Origin: Poindextera sp041691315
GTDB taxonomy: Bacteria > Pseudomonadota > Alphaproteobacteria > Caulobacterales > Caulobacteraceae
Assembly: GCA_041691315.1 (NCBI GenBank)
Contig: JBEPUW010000022.1
Span: 1 to 64,000, forward strand
Reading direction: 5' to 3'
DNA: 64,000 nucleotides
The notes beneath the pieces were generated by a model. The model worked only from the letters and a program-made list of their open reading frames with translations, made no database searches and was not told the DNA's origin. Shown piece by piece: positions 52,856 through 61,031 of this stretch. A program made the position numbers and the translations under genes. How positions within the stretch are numbered: the first letter of the stretch is position 1; the number at the start of each line of letters is the position of its first letter.

Positions 52856-53713
52856 ATGCCCCTGAGGCAAACATTGATCGAGGTCCTTGGCGCAGCCGAT
52901 GCCCAGGAGTTGGTCGGCGGCCATCAGGCGCGCGTCTTTCTCCTGGCATTTTCGGACGCGGAACCCGTTATTGCAAAGGTGTTGAACGGCGGAGCTTTCG
53001 ACCGCGCTGCTGTAGAACACCTCGTCGGGATGATCGCTCAGCTGGCGCAGATCGATTCACAGGTCTGCCGCCCCCTCGCTCATGCCGGGGCGTTGGTCAC
53101 CAGCATCGCTCTGGAGGGCCAGCCAGGTAGTCTGCTGACCTGCTACGAGTATGCGGCTGGAGTGTCAGTCAATCCGCTTGACGTGGATGATGCTGCGCGG
53201 ATGGGGTGTGCGCTGGGGCGGCTGCATCAATCTCTAAGGCGCATCCCGAAAACCAAGCTGCCGGTGGTGGCGGCGCTGCGGACCGACGATCCCAGCCTTG
53301 GCAGCGGTTATCAGCTCCTTCATGGGGACTTCAGCGCCGGCAACCTTCGTCGCACAGACGATCGGCTCAGAATCTTCGATCTGGACGATTGCGGCTACGG
53401 CCCGGTCGAGTTCGAGATCGCCAATTCGTTCTACATGGTCTTGTTCGACGCGGTCACAGGACACCGCCCGGAGACCGTTCGAAGCTTCGTTAGGCCATTC
53501 ATGTCGTCCTATGCCGCAACTACGAGCATGGACCTTGATAGTGGGGTCGTCGCGCACTTCATCGGCCGCCGGATCGGCGCGCTGGGACGCTGGCTCGATG
53601 ATCTTTCCTCAGCGCCGGTCGGCATTCGAAATTCGAGTCCCGAGTGGCTTGAAGTTCTCCGTGCATTCGTTCGGGACTGGGGCCAGACGCGCCGCTACCA
53701 GGAGATGCTCTGA
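52856..53713 (+). CDS. APH-fold phosphotransferase
   Basis: 285 residues with Brenner motif LLHGDFSAGNLR and LRIFDLDDCGYGPVEFEIA, intact HGD and DxD. N-lobe Lys in VIAKVLNGG. Antibiotic or metabolite kinase of unknown substrate. Preceded by the 8-bp tandem repeat. 53714-53999 beyond it holds a repeat motif, no gene. Confidence 0.82.
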   Translation: MPLRQTLIEVLGAADAQELVGGHQARVFLLAFSDAEPVIAKVLNGGAFDRAAVEHLVGMIAQLAQIDSQVCRPLAHAGALVTSIALEGQPGSLLTCYEYAAGVSVNPLDVDDAARMGCALGRLHQSLRRIPKTKLPVVAALRTDDPSLGSGYQLLHGDFSAGNLRRTDDRLRIFDLDDCGYGPVEFEIANSFYMVLFDAVTGHRPETVRSFVRPFMSSYAATTSMDLDSGVVAHFIGRRIGALGRWLDDLSSAPVGIRNSSPEWLEVLRAFVRDWGQTRRYQEML

Positions 53714-53999
53714 CGGCCGCTTTCCACCCGTCTCTGCCCTCGGGAATGTCCGCTCGTGGGACGGTACCATCTGTCAGACTCGCACCACCGGGACGTCTGC
53801 AGCCCTGTGGGCTTCCCGTCTTGCGGGTGCCTCGCTCAGGTATCGCCGGCCCCACATGTCTCCCCCTTGTTTGCAACGGCCTCGACGCTTCGGCCCCGGC
53901 TGAAGTTGGCCCTGCCAGAGGTACGAGAACACCAACAGCGCAGGTTGCGCAAACTTCATATGAGCATTAGGTGTTTGCTCACAGCGGGGAAACAGGCAC

Positions 54000-54668
54000 A
54001 TGCAGCCGGTCGTGACCTACATCCGAGTTTCCACGGCGAAGCAGGGCCGGTCCGGCTTGGGAATTGAAGCGCAGCGCGCCGCCCTTGCCCGTTTCGTCGA
54101 GACCGAGGGCTGCGAATTGCTCGCCGAATACGTCGAGGTGGAGACCGGTAAGGGCGCTGATGCCATCGAGCGGCGGCCGCAGCTCGCGACGGCCCTGGCG
54201 ATCGCTCGGAAGGGCAAGGCGGCCGTCTTGGTGGCCAAGCTGGACCGCCTCTCGCGAAACGTCGCATTTATTTCCGATCTCATGGCGCGCCGTGTGCCGT
54301 TCATTGTGGCGGAGCTCGGCGCGGATGCTGACCCTTTCATGCTGCATTTGTACGCGGCCCTAGCGGAGAAGGAGCGGCACCTCATTGCCGCCCGCACCCG
54401 AGCCGCGCTGGCGGCTCGGAAGGCTCAGGGCGTGAAGCTGGGTAATCCGACCAACTTGGCGGCGGCGGGGGCGAAGGGGGTAGAGACACAACGGGCAGGC
54501 GCTGATGCGTTCGCGACAAACGTGCTCCCGATCGTCCGCCAGATGCAGGCTGCCGGCCTGACAACACCTCGCGCCATCGCCCAGGCGCTGAATGACAGAG
54601 GCGTTAGAACTGCGCGCGGTGGCGACTGGCACGACTCGACGGTGCGCAATCTTCTTTCGAGAGAGTAG
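54000..54668 (+). CDS. Serine recombinase (resolvase family)
   Basis: 222 residues. Resolvase fold: YIRVSTAKQGRSGLGIEAQ with catalytic Ser11, KLDRLSRN, and the hinge helix MLHLYAALAEKERHLIAARTR, then a C-terminal HTH (about 185-222: TPRAIAQALNDRGVRTARGGDWHDSTVRNLL). Intact and full length for a small serine recombinase. It may act on the island's own DNA or be a remnant of another element. No obvious res site recognised. Confidence 0.9.
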   Translation: MQPVVTYIRVSTAKQGRSGLGIEAQRAALARFVETEGCELLAEYVEVETGKGADAIERRPQLATALAIARKGKAAVLVAKLDRLSRNVAFISDLMARRVPFIVAELGADADPFMLHLYAALAEKERHLIAARTRAALAARKAQGVKLGNPTNLAAAGAKGVETQRAGADAFATNVLPIVRQMQAAGLTTPRAIAQALNDRGVRTARGGDWHDSTVRNLLSRE

Positions 54669-54872
54669 CTTGCCCGCTTCACCCCCGTCGGGGGGACCGC
54701 GGGGCGTAGTTCAGATGAAGAACGTCAGCTTCCCAAGCTGGAGTAGTCGTCAGTTTCAATGCTCTTCGTGTAAACTGAGCAAATATTCCGCCAAATGAAT
54801 TAAAAATACGTAGGGGTGACCTGTAAACCGGCATCGTCGGTCGCCGGCTTGGGGTCGAGGAGTCGTGAAGTA

Positions 54873-55340
54873 GTGACGTTTGACGCCTTCAAAAACCGCG
54901 TTCTTCTCGAACTAGTGCCGAACTATTGCGGGCTTCCGAGTCGCAACATGACTCCGGCCGACTTCAAACAGGACTGGGGCAAAGTCACCGAGACTGACGC
55001 GATTGATTTTCTACGTGCAATGGACAGTGACCTGATCGTTCACGTCGGTGACGGACGCTATCGCAGCCCGAAGAGTCATGCTGTCGAGCTGTTTTGTTGG
55101 GAAGGCAGGAAGGATGTGCGACCGCGACCATTTGGCTTGTGGGCGGAGGCGATCATCACCGTCGCAGTTCTTGCCCGACTGCACTTCGACCTCGGATGGC
55201 CTAAACAGCTGCTCGGCACGCAATCTGTAGGGTTCGATTTCGACGTTATCGCCCATGCAGACGAAGAGGCGGCAAACGAGCACATAGCGTGTGAGATAAA
55301 GAAGTCCGTCCGCGAGGTGGACGGGGAACTATGTACTTGA
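54873..55340 (+). pseudogene. 5' part of a PD-(D/E)xK-like gene split by the IS1595 element
   Basis: From GTG 54873 (VTFDAFKNRV; GTG 54816 is an alternative) the frame runs to the transposon end at 55323, then a few artificial codons to 55340. Upstream of the junction it encodes FDFDVIAHADEEAANEHIACEIKK, where D122/D124 and E141-x-K143 resemble a PD-(D/E)xK nuclease core. Joining 55323 to 58485 restores one frame of 231 residues with one 8-bp target copy removed. Nuclease activity is inference. Confidence 0.7.
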
Positions 55341-55350
55341 CGGAACAAGC
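55316..55350 (+). repeat. Left transposon end: target duplication and inverted repeat
   Basis: GGTGGACG (55316-55323) is the 8-bp target duplication. A 27-bp terminal inverted repeat starting GGGAACTATG follows (55324-55350). The exact reverse complement is at 58450-58476 with the second GGTGGACG at 58477-58484. Confidence 0.95.
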
Positions 55351-55364
55351 GGAGCGCTAGAGGA

Positions 55365-55517
55365 ATGGCCCCCGTTGCGAACGAGGCGCCCGAGAGTGAT
55401 CTGGTCCGTCAGGTGGAAAAGACCCTGGCGGACTGGGATCAAGAAGACAGCGGCATGCTCTTCCGAGAAAGGGCGCTTCATCTAATCCGGCTGATCCGAC
55501 AGGAAGCGGCGGTTTAG
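55365..55517 (+). CDS. Candidate 50-residue ORF in the transposon
   Basis: ATG 55365 with GAGGA almost adjacent. MAPVANEAPESDLVRQVEKT then an amphipathic helix (DSGMLFRERALHLIRLIRQEAA). Overlaps the end of the HEPN-like gene on the other strand. Possible but unproven. Confidence 0.3.
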   Translation: MAPVANEAPESDLVRQVEKTLADWDQEDSGMLFRERALHLIRLIRQEAAV

Positions 55518-56051
55518 GCGCCCCATGTGCTGCGCCGCCGCCAACTGTAGATCGTTCGCGCGGCGCCCAAGGGCCAAGAGTTGCTTGGTCGTGTAGGTTT
55601 TGGACAGGTGCTGGAAATCAGCGCCCTTCAGATGAAGCCGCACATAACTGACGCTGCGCCCGTCCAATATCTCTGTGCCGCGACCGTGAATCAGGTCGTG
55701 TCGGTGCTCTTTCAAGTCCTGGATGCGGCGCAGGATACCCGCCGCGTCGATTTTGAAGTCGGCCAGGAGACTTAGATCGGCGTGGGCTTTGCGAAAAAGT
55801 TCGATCTTTTGGCCCAAGGAGCGAGGAAGCTCCGACGCGAGCGCACCGCCGCCAGGCACCACGTTCAGGATGATCCAGTTCGAATAGTCGAGCGACATTT
55901 CTAGGCGAGCCCAGCAGCCGACGAACATCCCGACGATTTGGTCCTGCATGCGACCAAGCTCCGACGCCAACGCGTCAAGCTGAGCGCGTAGCGCGTCGAC
56001 ATCCTGGGGCGGGTTGAGCTTTCCGAACTGAGCGCGCAACCTCTCGAACAT
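55482..56051 (-). CDS. HEPN-like helical passenger protein
   Basis: 189 residues, all-helical. EHRHDLIHGRG around residues 115-125 contains R117-x4-H122, the Rx4-6H motif of HEPN ribonucleases and toxin modules. N-terminal coiled coil-like LRAQLDALASELGRMQDQ. No antitoxin-like protein with an MNT fold is adjacent. A toxin or defence role is inference. Confidence 0.6.
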   Translation of the reverse strand: MFERLRAQFGKLNPPQDVDALRAQLDALASELGRMQDQIVGMFVGCWARLEMSLDYSNWIILNVVPGGGALASELPRSLGQKIELFRKAHADLSLLADFKIDAAGILRRIQDLKEHRHDLIHGRGTEILDGRSVSYVRLHLKGADFQHLSKTYTTKQLLALGRRANDLQLAAAQHMGRLNRRFLSDQPD

Positions 56052-56181
56052 GACCGATAAACCCCTCCCCGAAGACGAGCCCGGCGCTCAAGAGCGTTTC
56101 GACCGGGCGATTAAGAACGCGCTGGCGACACCGCCGAAGCCGCATAAGCCGACCGACAAGCCGATACAAAAACCGCGTTAG
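56050..56181 (+). CDS. Small conserved protein (43 residues)
   Basis: MTDKPLPEDEPGAQERFDRA begins it, and TPPKPHKPTDKP follows. The wording resembles a short protein family frequent in alphaproteobacteria. Its start codon overlaps the HEPN-like gene's start codon on the other strand, so both starts share DNA; no Shine-Dalgarno is visible. Confidence 0.5.
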   Translation: MTDKPLPEDEPGAQERFDRAIKNALATPPKPHKPTDKPIQKPR

Positions 56182-56456
56182 CCGGTTGGGTCGATCGCTC
56201 CCGGCACATAGCACCGCTCATCTGTGTAGACGTGACTGCTGGGCGAGCATGGGCGCGTGTCCACATGATATCCGTGGGCCTTCATGCACGTGCCGACATA
56301 GTGATCGACGGCCGCGCTCCAGTTTCCGGCTGCGGCTGGGTACACGCGATCCGCCTCCAACTGGCATTGCGCAACCAGCCGGGTTTTGTCCTCCTGAGTG
56401 CAGCCGCTTGCGAGGAGCGCCATCGCGACGCCAATCCCGAAAAGCCGTCGCCTCAT
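56178..56456 (-). CDS. Small lipoprotein
   Basis: 92 residues. Lipobox LLASGC after MRRRLFGIGVAMA. Mature part with five Cys including TCMKAHGYH and RPCSPSS. Its start overlaps the stop of the zinc-ribbon gene upstream (ATGA). Function unknown. Confidence 0.7.
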   Translation of the reverse strand: MRRRLFGIGVAMALLASGCTQEDKTRLVAQCQLEADRVYPAAAGNWSAAVDHYVGTCMKAHGYHVDTRPCSPSSHVYTDERCYVPGAIDPTG

Positions 56457-56737
56457 ATCTCGACTTCGACCTCATACCCGCACGCCTCGCACCGGAACCG
56501 ATCGTTTCGGGTGTCGGACGGCACTGGCCGCAATGACGAAGGAGGACGCCCGTGGAAAAAACATTCCGGGCACGCGTCGTTGGTCGGCGGATCGTCAGAC
56601 AGGCGAAACTCGCCCTGCTGGACCTCAAGCTTGTCCGCCTTAAGCTTCTCGGTCTCCGCCTCGATGCGGAGATGCTCCTGCTTAACTTCGCGGGCGCGCT
56701 TTTCGCGATATCGTTCGAACTCTTCCCGAAGCCCCAT
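56453..56737 (-). CDS. Coiled-coil zinc-ribbon protein
   Basis: 94 residues. N-terminal charged helix (MGLREEFERYREKRAREVKQEHLR), then CPECFFHGR and FRCEACGYEVEVEI, two CxxC pairs for zinc. Overlaps the lipoprotein gene by four bases. Role unknown; may be structural for the transposon system. Confidence 0.65.
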   Translation of the reverse strand: MGLREEFERYREKRAREVKQEHLRIEAETEKLKADKLEVQQGEFRLSDDPPTNDACPECFFHGRPPSSLRPVPSDTRNDRFRCEACGYEVEVEI

Positions 56738-56850
56738 GATCCACCCCCGGTTTAGCCGGAGTTTGGAGCCTTGGCCTTGCGGAGTCGATTCAGCTTTCGC
56801 GCCTTCTGCTTACGTGTACGCGCGTCTGTCCCACGAAGGGCGCTAATAAC

Positions 56851-57180
56851 TCAGCCGCCGGCCCTGCCGAGAAGGATCGCGATGATCGAAACGATCATAG
56901 AAATCGCGGCGATGACGAGCGCGATCGTCGCCCTCGTGTTCGCCGTCTCGGCCGCCATCGCTTGCCGTTCGGCGGCGTCCGCCGCGCGCGAAGTCGCGAT
57001 AGCCATGCGGGAATTGTCTGACGCCTTCCTGGCGGCCTCTTCCTGATCTTTCGCGGCGACCCACTCGATGGCCCATCGTTTGTCGTCGCCGTACCAGTGC
57101 TGAGTGGTGTTGAGGCGCAGTCGCACGACCTCGACGCCCTCAACCTCCCAAGCGTCAATGTTTGCCTGCCTTCGGTCCAC
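56851..57180 (-). CDS. Small passenger protein with C-terminal membrane helix
   Basis: 109 residues. Soluble N-terminus with EWVAAKDQEEAARKASDNSRMAIA, then a coiled stretch and a membrane segment TIALVIAAISMIVSIIAILLG at the C-terminus. No family known. Confidence 0.6.
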   Translation of the reverse strand: MDRRQANIDAWEVEGVEVVRLRLNTTQHWYGDDKRWAIEWVAAKDQEEAARKASDNSRMAIATSRAADAAERQAMAAETANTRATIALVIAAISMIVSIIAILLGRAGG

Positions 57181-57228
57181 TATGCCCCCTTGGCGCGGCG
57201 CTTCGCCTGAATGCGCCTCGCCTTCTGC

Positions 57229-58164
57229 TTACGCGTGCGGGCCTTCACCAATCCGCCGATAGGTCAGGCGCTTGCCGGTTGAGCCCTTGAGCGCGACGTT
57301 GGTGCGCTCGGTATCTTCCACGCCGAGGGCTGAGCGCGAGTTGTAGCGGAAATCGAACTCGGCAAGGTAGCGATGCAGGTGGGCTTCGCTGATCGAGTGG
57401 AACGTGCCGTAGACGCCGCGCTTGAAGATGGCGAACGAGCTTTCGACCGTGTTCGTATGGATGAAGCCGCCGAGGCGGACATATTCCCCGGCCGAGTGAT
57501 TGACCGTGCCGTGGCCGTCGAACTCGCGGCCGAGGGCTGGATAGACCTTGGCTTCGTCGGTCATCAGGTAGGACTTGCGGCTGGCGGCTTTGACGATGAT
57601 CGGACGCAGGGTTTTAGCGGTGACGTTGGCGACGTGGAACGAGCGCATCTTGCCGTCGCGCTCGACCAGGGCGAACACCGCCGCCTTCTTCGCGCCGCCC
57701 GGCGTGCGCTTGTGGGCGTGCTTGTTCTTCTCTTTGCCGCCGACATAGGTTTCGTCGACTTCGATCACCTTGTTAGCGCCGCCCAGGGCGCCAGGAGCGG
57801 CATCGGTCATCGCTTCGCGGATGCGGTGGGCCATGAACCAAGCGGTCTTGTAGGTAACGTCCAGCGTGCGCTGGAGCTGGAGCGCGCTCACACCCTTTTT
57901 CGATGACGCCATGAGACGGAAGGCGAGCATCCACTTGGCGAGGCCAACGTGCGAACGCTCGAAGATCGTTCCCATCGTGACCGAGAACTTGGTGCGGCAG
58001 GACTTGCAGATGCAGAGGCCCGGCGCCGTGGACTTGCCTTGCAGGCGCGTCACGGCTTCGCACTCGCCACAGCGTGGGCAGTACGGGCCATCGGGCCAGC
58101 GCTGCGCCTCAAGGTGAAGGCGGGCGGCTTCGTCGTTGTGATAGATTTTGTCGGTGAGGTTCAT
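57229..58164 (-). CDS. tnp: IS1595-family (ISXO2-like) transposase
   Basis: 311 residues. N-terminal zinc ribbon CPRCG...CICKSCRTKFSVTMGTIFE, then DDE-like sites: D in VIEVDETYVGGKEKN, D in YLMTDEAKVYP, and N/E in HTNTVESSFAIFKRGVYG. Catalyses movement of the element in which it sits. Its start overlaps the upstream helical gene (58161-58164). Confidence 0.95.
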   Translation of the reverse strand: MNLTDKIYHNDEAARLHLEAQRWPDGPYCPRCGECEAVTRLQGKSTAPGLCICKSCRTKFSVTMGTIFERSHVGLAKWMLAFRLMASSKKGVSALQLQRTLDVTYKTAWFMAHRIREAMTDAAPGALGGANKVIEVDETYVGGKEKNKHAHKRTPGGAKKAAVFALVERDGKMRSFHVANVTAKTLRPIIVKAASRKSYLMTDEAKVYPALGREFDGHGTVNHSAGEYVRLGGFIHTNTVESSFAIFKRGVYGTFHSISEAHLHRYLAEFDFRYNSRSALGVEDTERTNVALKGSTGKRLTYRRIGEGPHA

Positions 58165-58412
58165 TTCACTTCGTCCAGCGAGGCAAGCATTGACGCAAGC
58201 ATCCCTTCCGCAATCGCCCCCGTTGGGTTCGTCTGAGCCCCGTCATGAAGGCGCACCCACTGAGCCTCAATTGCGCGGTGGAACGCTTGACGAGCGGACG
58301 GCTGCAATTCGCGAAGCCCAGCTGCGATGCAGAGGCCGACAGCCTCAAGTGCGCCAGTGGTGGCAGTTTCGAGCTGTGTTAGACGAAGTTCTAGCTGAGC
58401 GAGGTCTGTCAT
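58161..58412 (-). CDS. Helical accessory protein upstream of the transposase
   Basis: 83 residues, MTDLAQLELRLTQLETATTG... a coiled-coil then helices. Its stop overlaps the transposase ATG, so it is the first gene of the transposition operon. Possible regulator or partner of transposase. Confidence 0.6.
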   Translation of the reverse strand: MTDLAQLELRLTQLETATTGALEAVGLCIAAGLRELQPSARQAFHRAIEAQWVRLHDGAQTNPTGAIAEGMLASMLASLDEVK

Positions 58413-58449
58413 GGCGGCAATCCCTTATGCCGCAAAGCTAAGCCCTCAA

Positions 58450-58484
58450 GCTTGTTCCGTCAAGTACATAGTTCCCGGTGGACG
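58450..58484 (-). repeat. Right transposon end: inverted repeat and target duplication
   Basis: 58450-58476 is the exact reverse complement of 55324-55350; GGTGGACG at 58477-58484 duplicates 55316-55323. Confidence 0.95.
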
Positions 58485-58729
58485 AACTTGTCCTTCTCAT
58501 GGCCGAGTTTGGGATAAGTCCAGGAGAGCCGCGACCAACAAAACAAAAAGAGAAGAACGCCTATCAGAAGGTGGCCGGGCTGAGGGCGAGAAGAGCTCCG
58601 CTGTTCTGGGCGGTCGGGCCTGAAAACTACAACTACCCGTACCGGGTGCTGTATGAGGGCGACGGCCATATCATGTTTAAATCCGTATCCGAGGAAGAAC
58701 TGTGCTTTGACCGACTCAGCACGACCTAG
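58478..58729 (+). pseudogene. 3' part of the split PD-(D/E)xK-like gene
   Basis: Open from GTG 58478 as VDELVLLMAEFGISPGEPRPTKQKEK, ending EELCFDRLSTT. It continues the frame broken at 55323. As a separate gene it would lack the nuclease core. Confidence 0.7.
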
Positions 58730-58847
58730 TGGATAGAATCTGACGCTTGGTACCCACCCGAGGTCATCCTCACGGTTCTTGGAAGAGCGACACGGGCCGC
58801 CCACTAGCAGACGTTCCGAACAGGAAGGTGGTTGGCGGACGGCCGCC

Positions 58848-59798
58848 TCATTCCGCGGGCCCAACTGCGCGCCAGCGCTCGCCAGGCGGGTTCAGGAAGA
58901 AGCGCATCAGGTCGATCAGCCAGGCCACTGGGCGCTCTCCCCAAGCGCAGTCGCGCGCTGCGCCTCGTGGCAGAACGCCCAGAAGGAGCTGAAGGCGACG
59001 CCACAGAATGCGCGCTTCCGCCGCATCGTCGACCGGCATCGGCGCGACATTGCGATGGCCCTCCAGGAGGTATGGCACGGCGGCCAGCGGCATGGAGATG
59101 AAGTCCATCGTCTGCTCAGCGACCCGGGCGCATCCCCAATCGATCAGCGCAACGTAGGCGTCGCTCGCTTCGGCCAGCAGGATATTGGACATTTGCACGT
59201 CGGCATGAACCAGCGTGCGGGGCCAGTCGTGAGCGGCGTAGGGCGCGAGCCGGTCCAGCCACCGCAGGAGCCAGCGGGCCTCAAGGGCAGAGAACCAACC
59301 GTCGGTCGCACGATGCTCAACGACCGTATGCGGGTCGAGGGCAAGGATCTGATCGTATTCGTCCGGCTGCATCGCCGCCAGGCCGGCGGGTGGAGGTGCC
59401 GCGTGAAGGTGCGCGAGGTCGCGCCCGAGGGTGCGCCACGCATCGGCCACCGCGCGCGGCTCCTTCCCGACGGCTTCGAGATTGCGCCCCCGAAGGCGCT
59501 CGACCACGAGGTAGGGCAAAGGAAGAACCTGACAGGTGTCGTCGAACAGGACGACGCTCGCTGTGCTGACACCAGCTGCCACCGCGCAGGGGATGGCTGC
59601 GGCTTCCCTGTGAAGCTGGGCGACGTGGAGGGGATGATTGCGCGGAACACGCAGCACCCGGGCGTCATCCAACTCGTATACCGAGTTGATCGTGCCGGAT
59701 GGCTGCAGGGGACGTAGTTCAACGTTGGCCAGACCAAGGAGCGCGGCAAGAGCGCGTGTCTGTTCTGGCGATATGGCGAGAGCTTCGGGAAGGTTCAT
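58848..59798 (-). CDS. APH-fold phosphotransferase
   Basis: 316 residues. Brenner-like LVHADVQMSNILL and ALIDWGCARVAEQTMDFIS, with HAD in place of HGD but the Asp kept. Two-lobe kinase; C-terminus LIDLMRFFLNPPGERW. Third APH-fold gene of the island. Substrate unknown. A GACCC/GGAC motif copy lies just beyond its start at 59835-59862. Confidence 0.78.
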   Translation of the reverse strand: MNLPEALAISPEQTRALAALLGLANVELRPLQPSGTINSVYELDDARVLRVPRNHPLHVAQLHREAAAIPCAVAAGVSTASVVLFDDTCQVLPLPYLVVERLRGRNLEAVGKEPRAVADAWRTLGRDLAHLHAAPPPAGLAAMQPDEYDQILALDPHTVVEHRATDGWFSALEARWLLRWLDRLAPYAAHDWPRTLVHADVQMSNILLAEASDAYVALIDWGCARVAEQTMDFISMPLAAVPYLLEGHRNVAPMPVDDAAEARILWRRLQLLLGVLPRGAARDCAWGERPVAWLIDLMRFFLNPPGERWRAVGPAE

Positions 59799-60253
59799 TG
59801 CGGGACGATAGCCCGTTCGCCCGAAGTGCGCGTACTGAACGTCCGAGATGGGGTCGAACTTCCCCCTTGGTTGCCCGCCGGAGAGCGGACATTCCGCGCG
59901 GCGATCGGTCGGACTGCCGCAGTGACGTGACTAAAGGCTAATCACCACCTGCAATTCGATCGGGGAGTTCTACGTCTTCGCAGAGTGGGGGCTGACTACC
60001 TCATCCTGTCAAAGGTCAGGGGCGACCCACTCCACGAAGCGAAGCTTGTTCTAAAGCACGACCTCGATCCCGAGTGTGTTCGTTGGCACTTTCAGTGGTT
60101 TGGGCAGAACCGCTCCTAGCCGTCACGAGCCAGAGCCTCAATTGAGTACGCTCTGGGGGAACGCACCGGCACGCGAGATCGGCCGTCTCAATCCGGTCGA
60201 CGCTGATAGCAAGCCCGGGCAATCCGGCGTAGACCGGGACTGAGGGGACGCAG
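59799..60253. other. 455-base gap with a possible gene remnant
   Basis: Contains two copies of the island repeat motif (59835-59862 and about 59877-59900). A 44-codon frame from GTG 59985 to 60119 encodes VGADYLILSKVRGDPLHEAK and ends FGQNRS, which reads like a fragment of a real protein. Confidence 0.4.
59985..60119 (+). pseudogene. Possible gene fragment
   Basis: See 59799-60253. Frame ends at TAG 60117. No ribosome site upstream. It could be the end of a truncated gene or chance. Confidence 0.3.
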
Positions 60254-60892
60254 ATGCGACATCTGACAATATGGATGACCGTTGCAGTAGCTGCGGCAGC
60301 CGTATCATACTGCAGCGCGGCTACGGCCGAAGTGTCATTTCAGAATCTCACCGGTTCCTCAACGCGTCAGCAGGTGTTGGAGCGATTCCCAGCGGCTCGT
60401 CCGGCAAGGCCAATCTGTCAACCTGGCGACGCAGAGGCAAGGAGTGCGGATGGTGTCACATCGTGTGATGCCCTGGAACTTCAGTCCTACTCTATCGGGG
60501 ACACACCTTTCCGGGTCACCTTTCTTTTTTCAATGACCGGTGCCCTGACGAAGGTACTAATGATTTACGAGTGGTCGGACGGGCCAGATGACCAACCGCC
60601 CAACTGGCAAGAAATATTCAGTAAGTACGAGACGTTCAGAAACCTACTAGTCATAAAGTACGGACAACCAGTCTCAGGGCTTTGCACGGAGCTTGGCAGT
60701 CCGGGCTCTCAGTCCTTCAATGTGTGTTCGGAATGGCAAGGAAGCTCATCTGCGAACTATGATACTAGCCAAGGAACGATTGAAGTCGAAGGCAACGGGG
60801 TGAAGCGCGACCAATCTGCCGCTTCGTATCCCTTCGCCTACATAGGAATCACGTACAGTTTGGTTGCAAGCCAAGACGCGAGTCGCCTTTGA
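60254..60892 (+). CDS. Secreted hypothetical protein, low-GC
   Basis: 212 residues with signal peptide (MRHLTIWMTVAVAAAAVSYCSAATA) and a beta-rich body with cysteines (CQPGDAEA, SCDALELQ, GLCTELG, FNVCSEWQ) that could form two disulphides. The base composition is lower in GC than the host. Function unknown. Confidence 0.6.
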   Translation: MRHLTIWMTVAVAAAAVSYCSAATAEVSFQNLTGSSTRQQVLERFPAARPARPICQPGDAEARSADGVTSCDALELQSYSIGDTPFRVTFLFSMTGALTKVLMIYEWSDGPDDQPPNWQEIFSKYETFRNLLVIKYGQPVSGLCTELGSPGSQSFNVCSEWQGSSSANYDTSQGTIEVEGNGVKRDQSAASYPFAYIGITYSLVASQDASRL

Positions 60893-61031
60893 CGAGTCGT
60901 CAGGCGATCCGGCTTACCAAAGGCCAGCGGGCTCCGAGGCTCGGTCTCCGGCGGGCTACTCAGGAGCCGATGGAAGGCCGCTGACAGCCACGTCGGATGG
61001 CTCCGCCAGGATGCGCACGAGGGAACGTGGA

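Larger units (their letters stand above)
55324..58476. mobile_element. IS1595-family transposon carrying passenger genes (3153 bp)
   Basis: Exact 27-bp terminal inverted repeats and exact 8-bp target duplications bound the element. 8-bp duplications are typical of IS1595. It contains an ISXO2-like transposase and at least five other genes, more than the usual single transposase. Because ends and target sites are perfect and the transposase is intact, insertion was probably recent. Confidence 0.93.

Noticed and set aside
50155..59862. Integron attC sites
   Set aside because: Motif copies lack RYYYAAC/GTTRRRY cores and no integron integrase is present.
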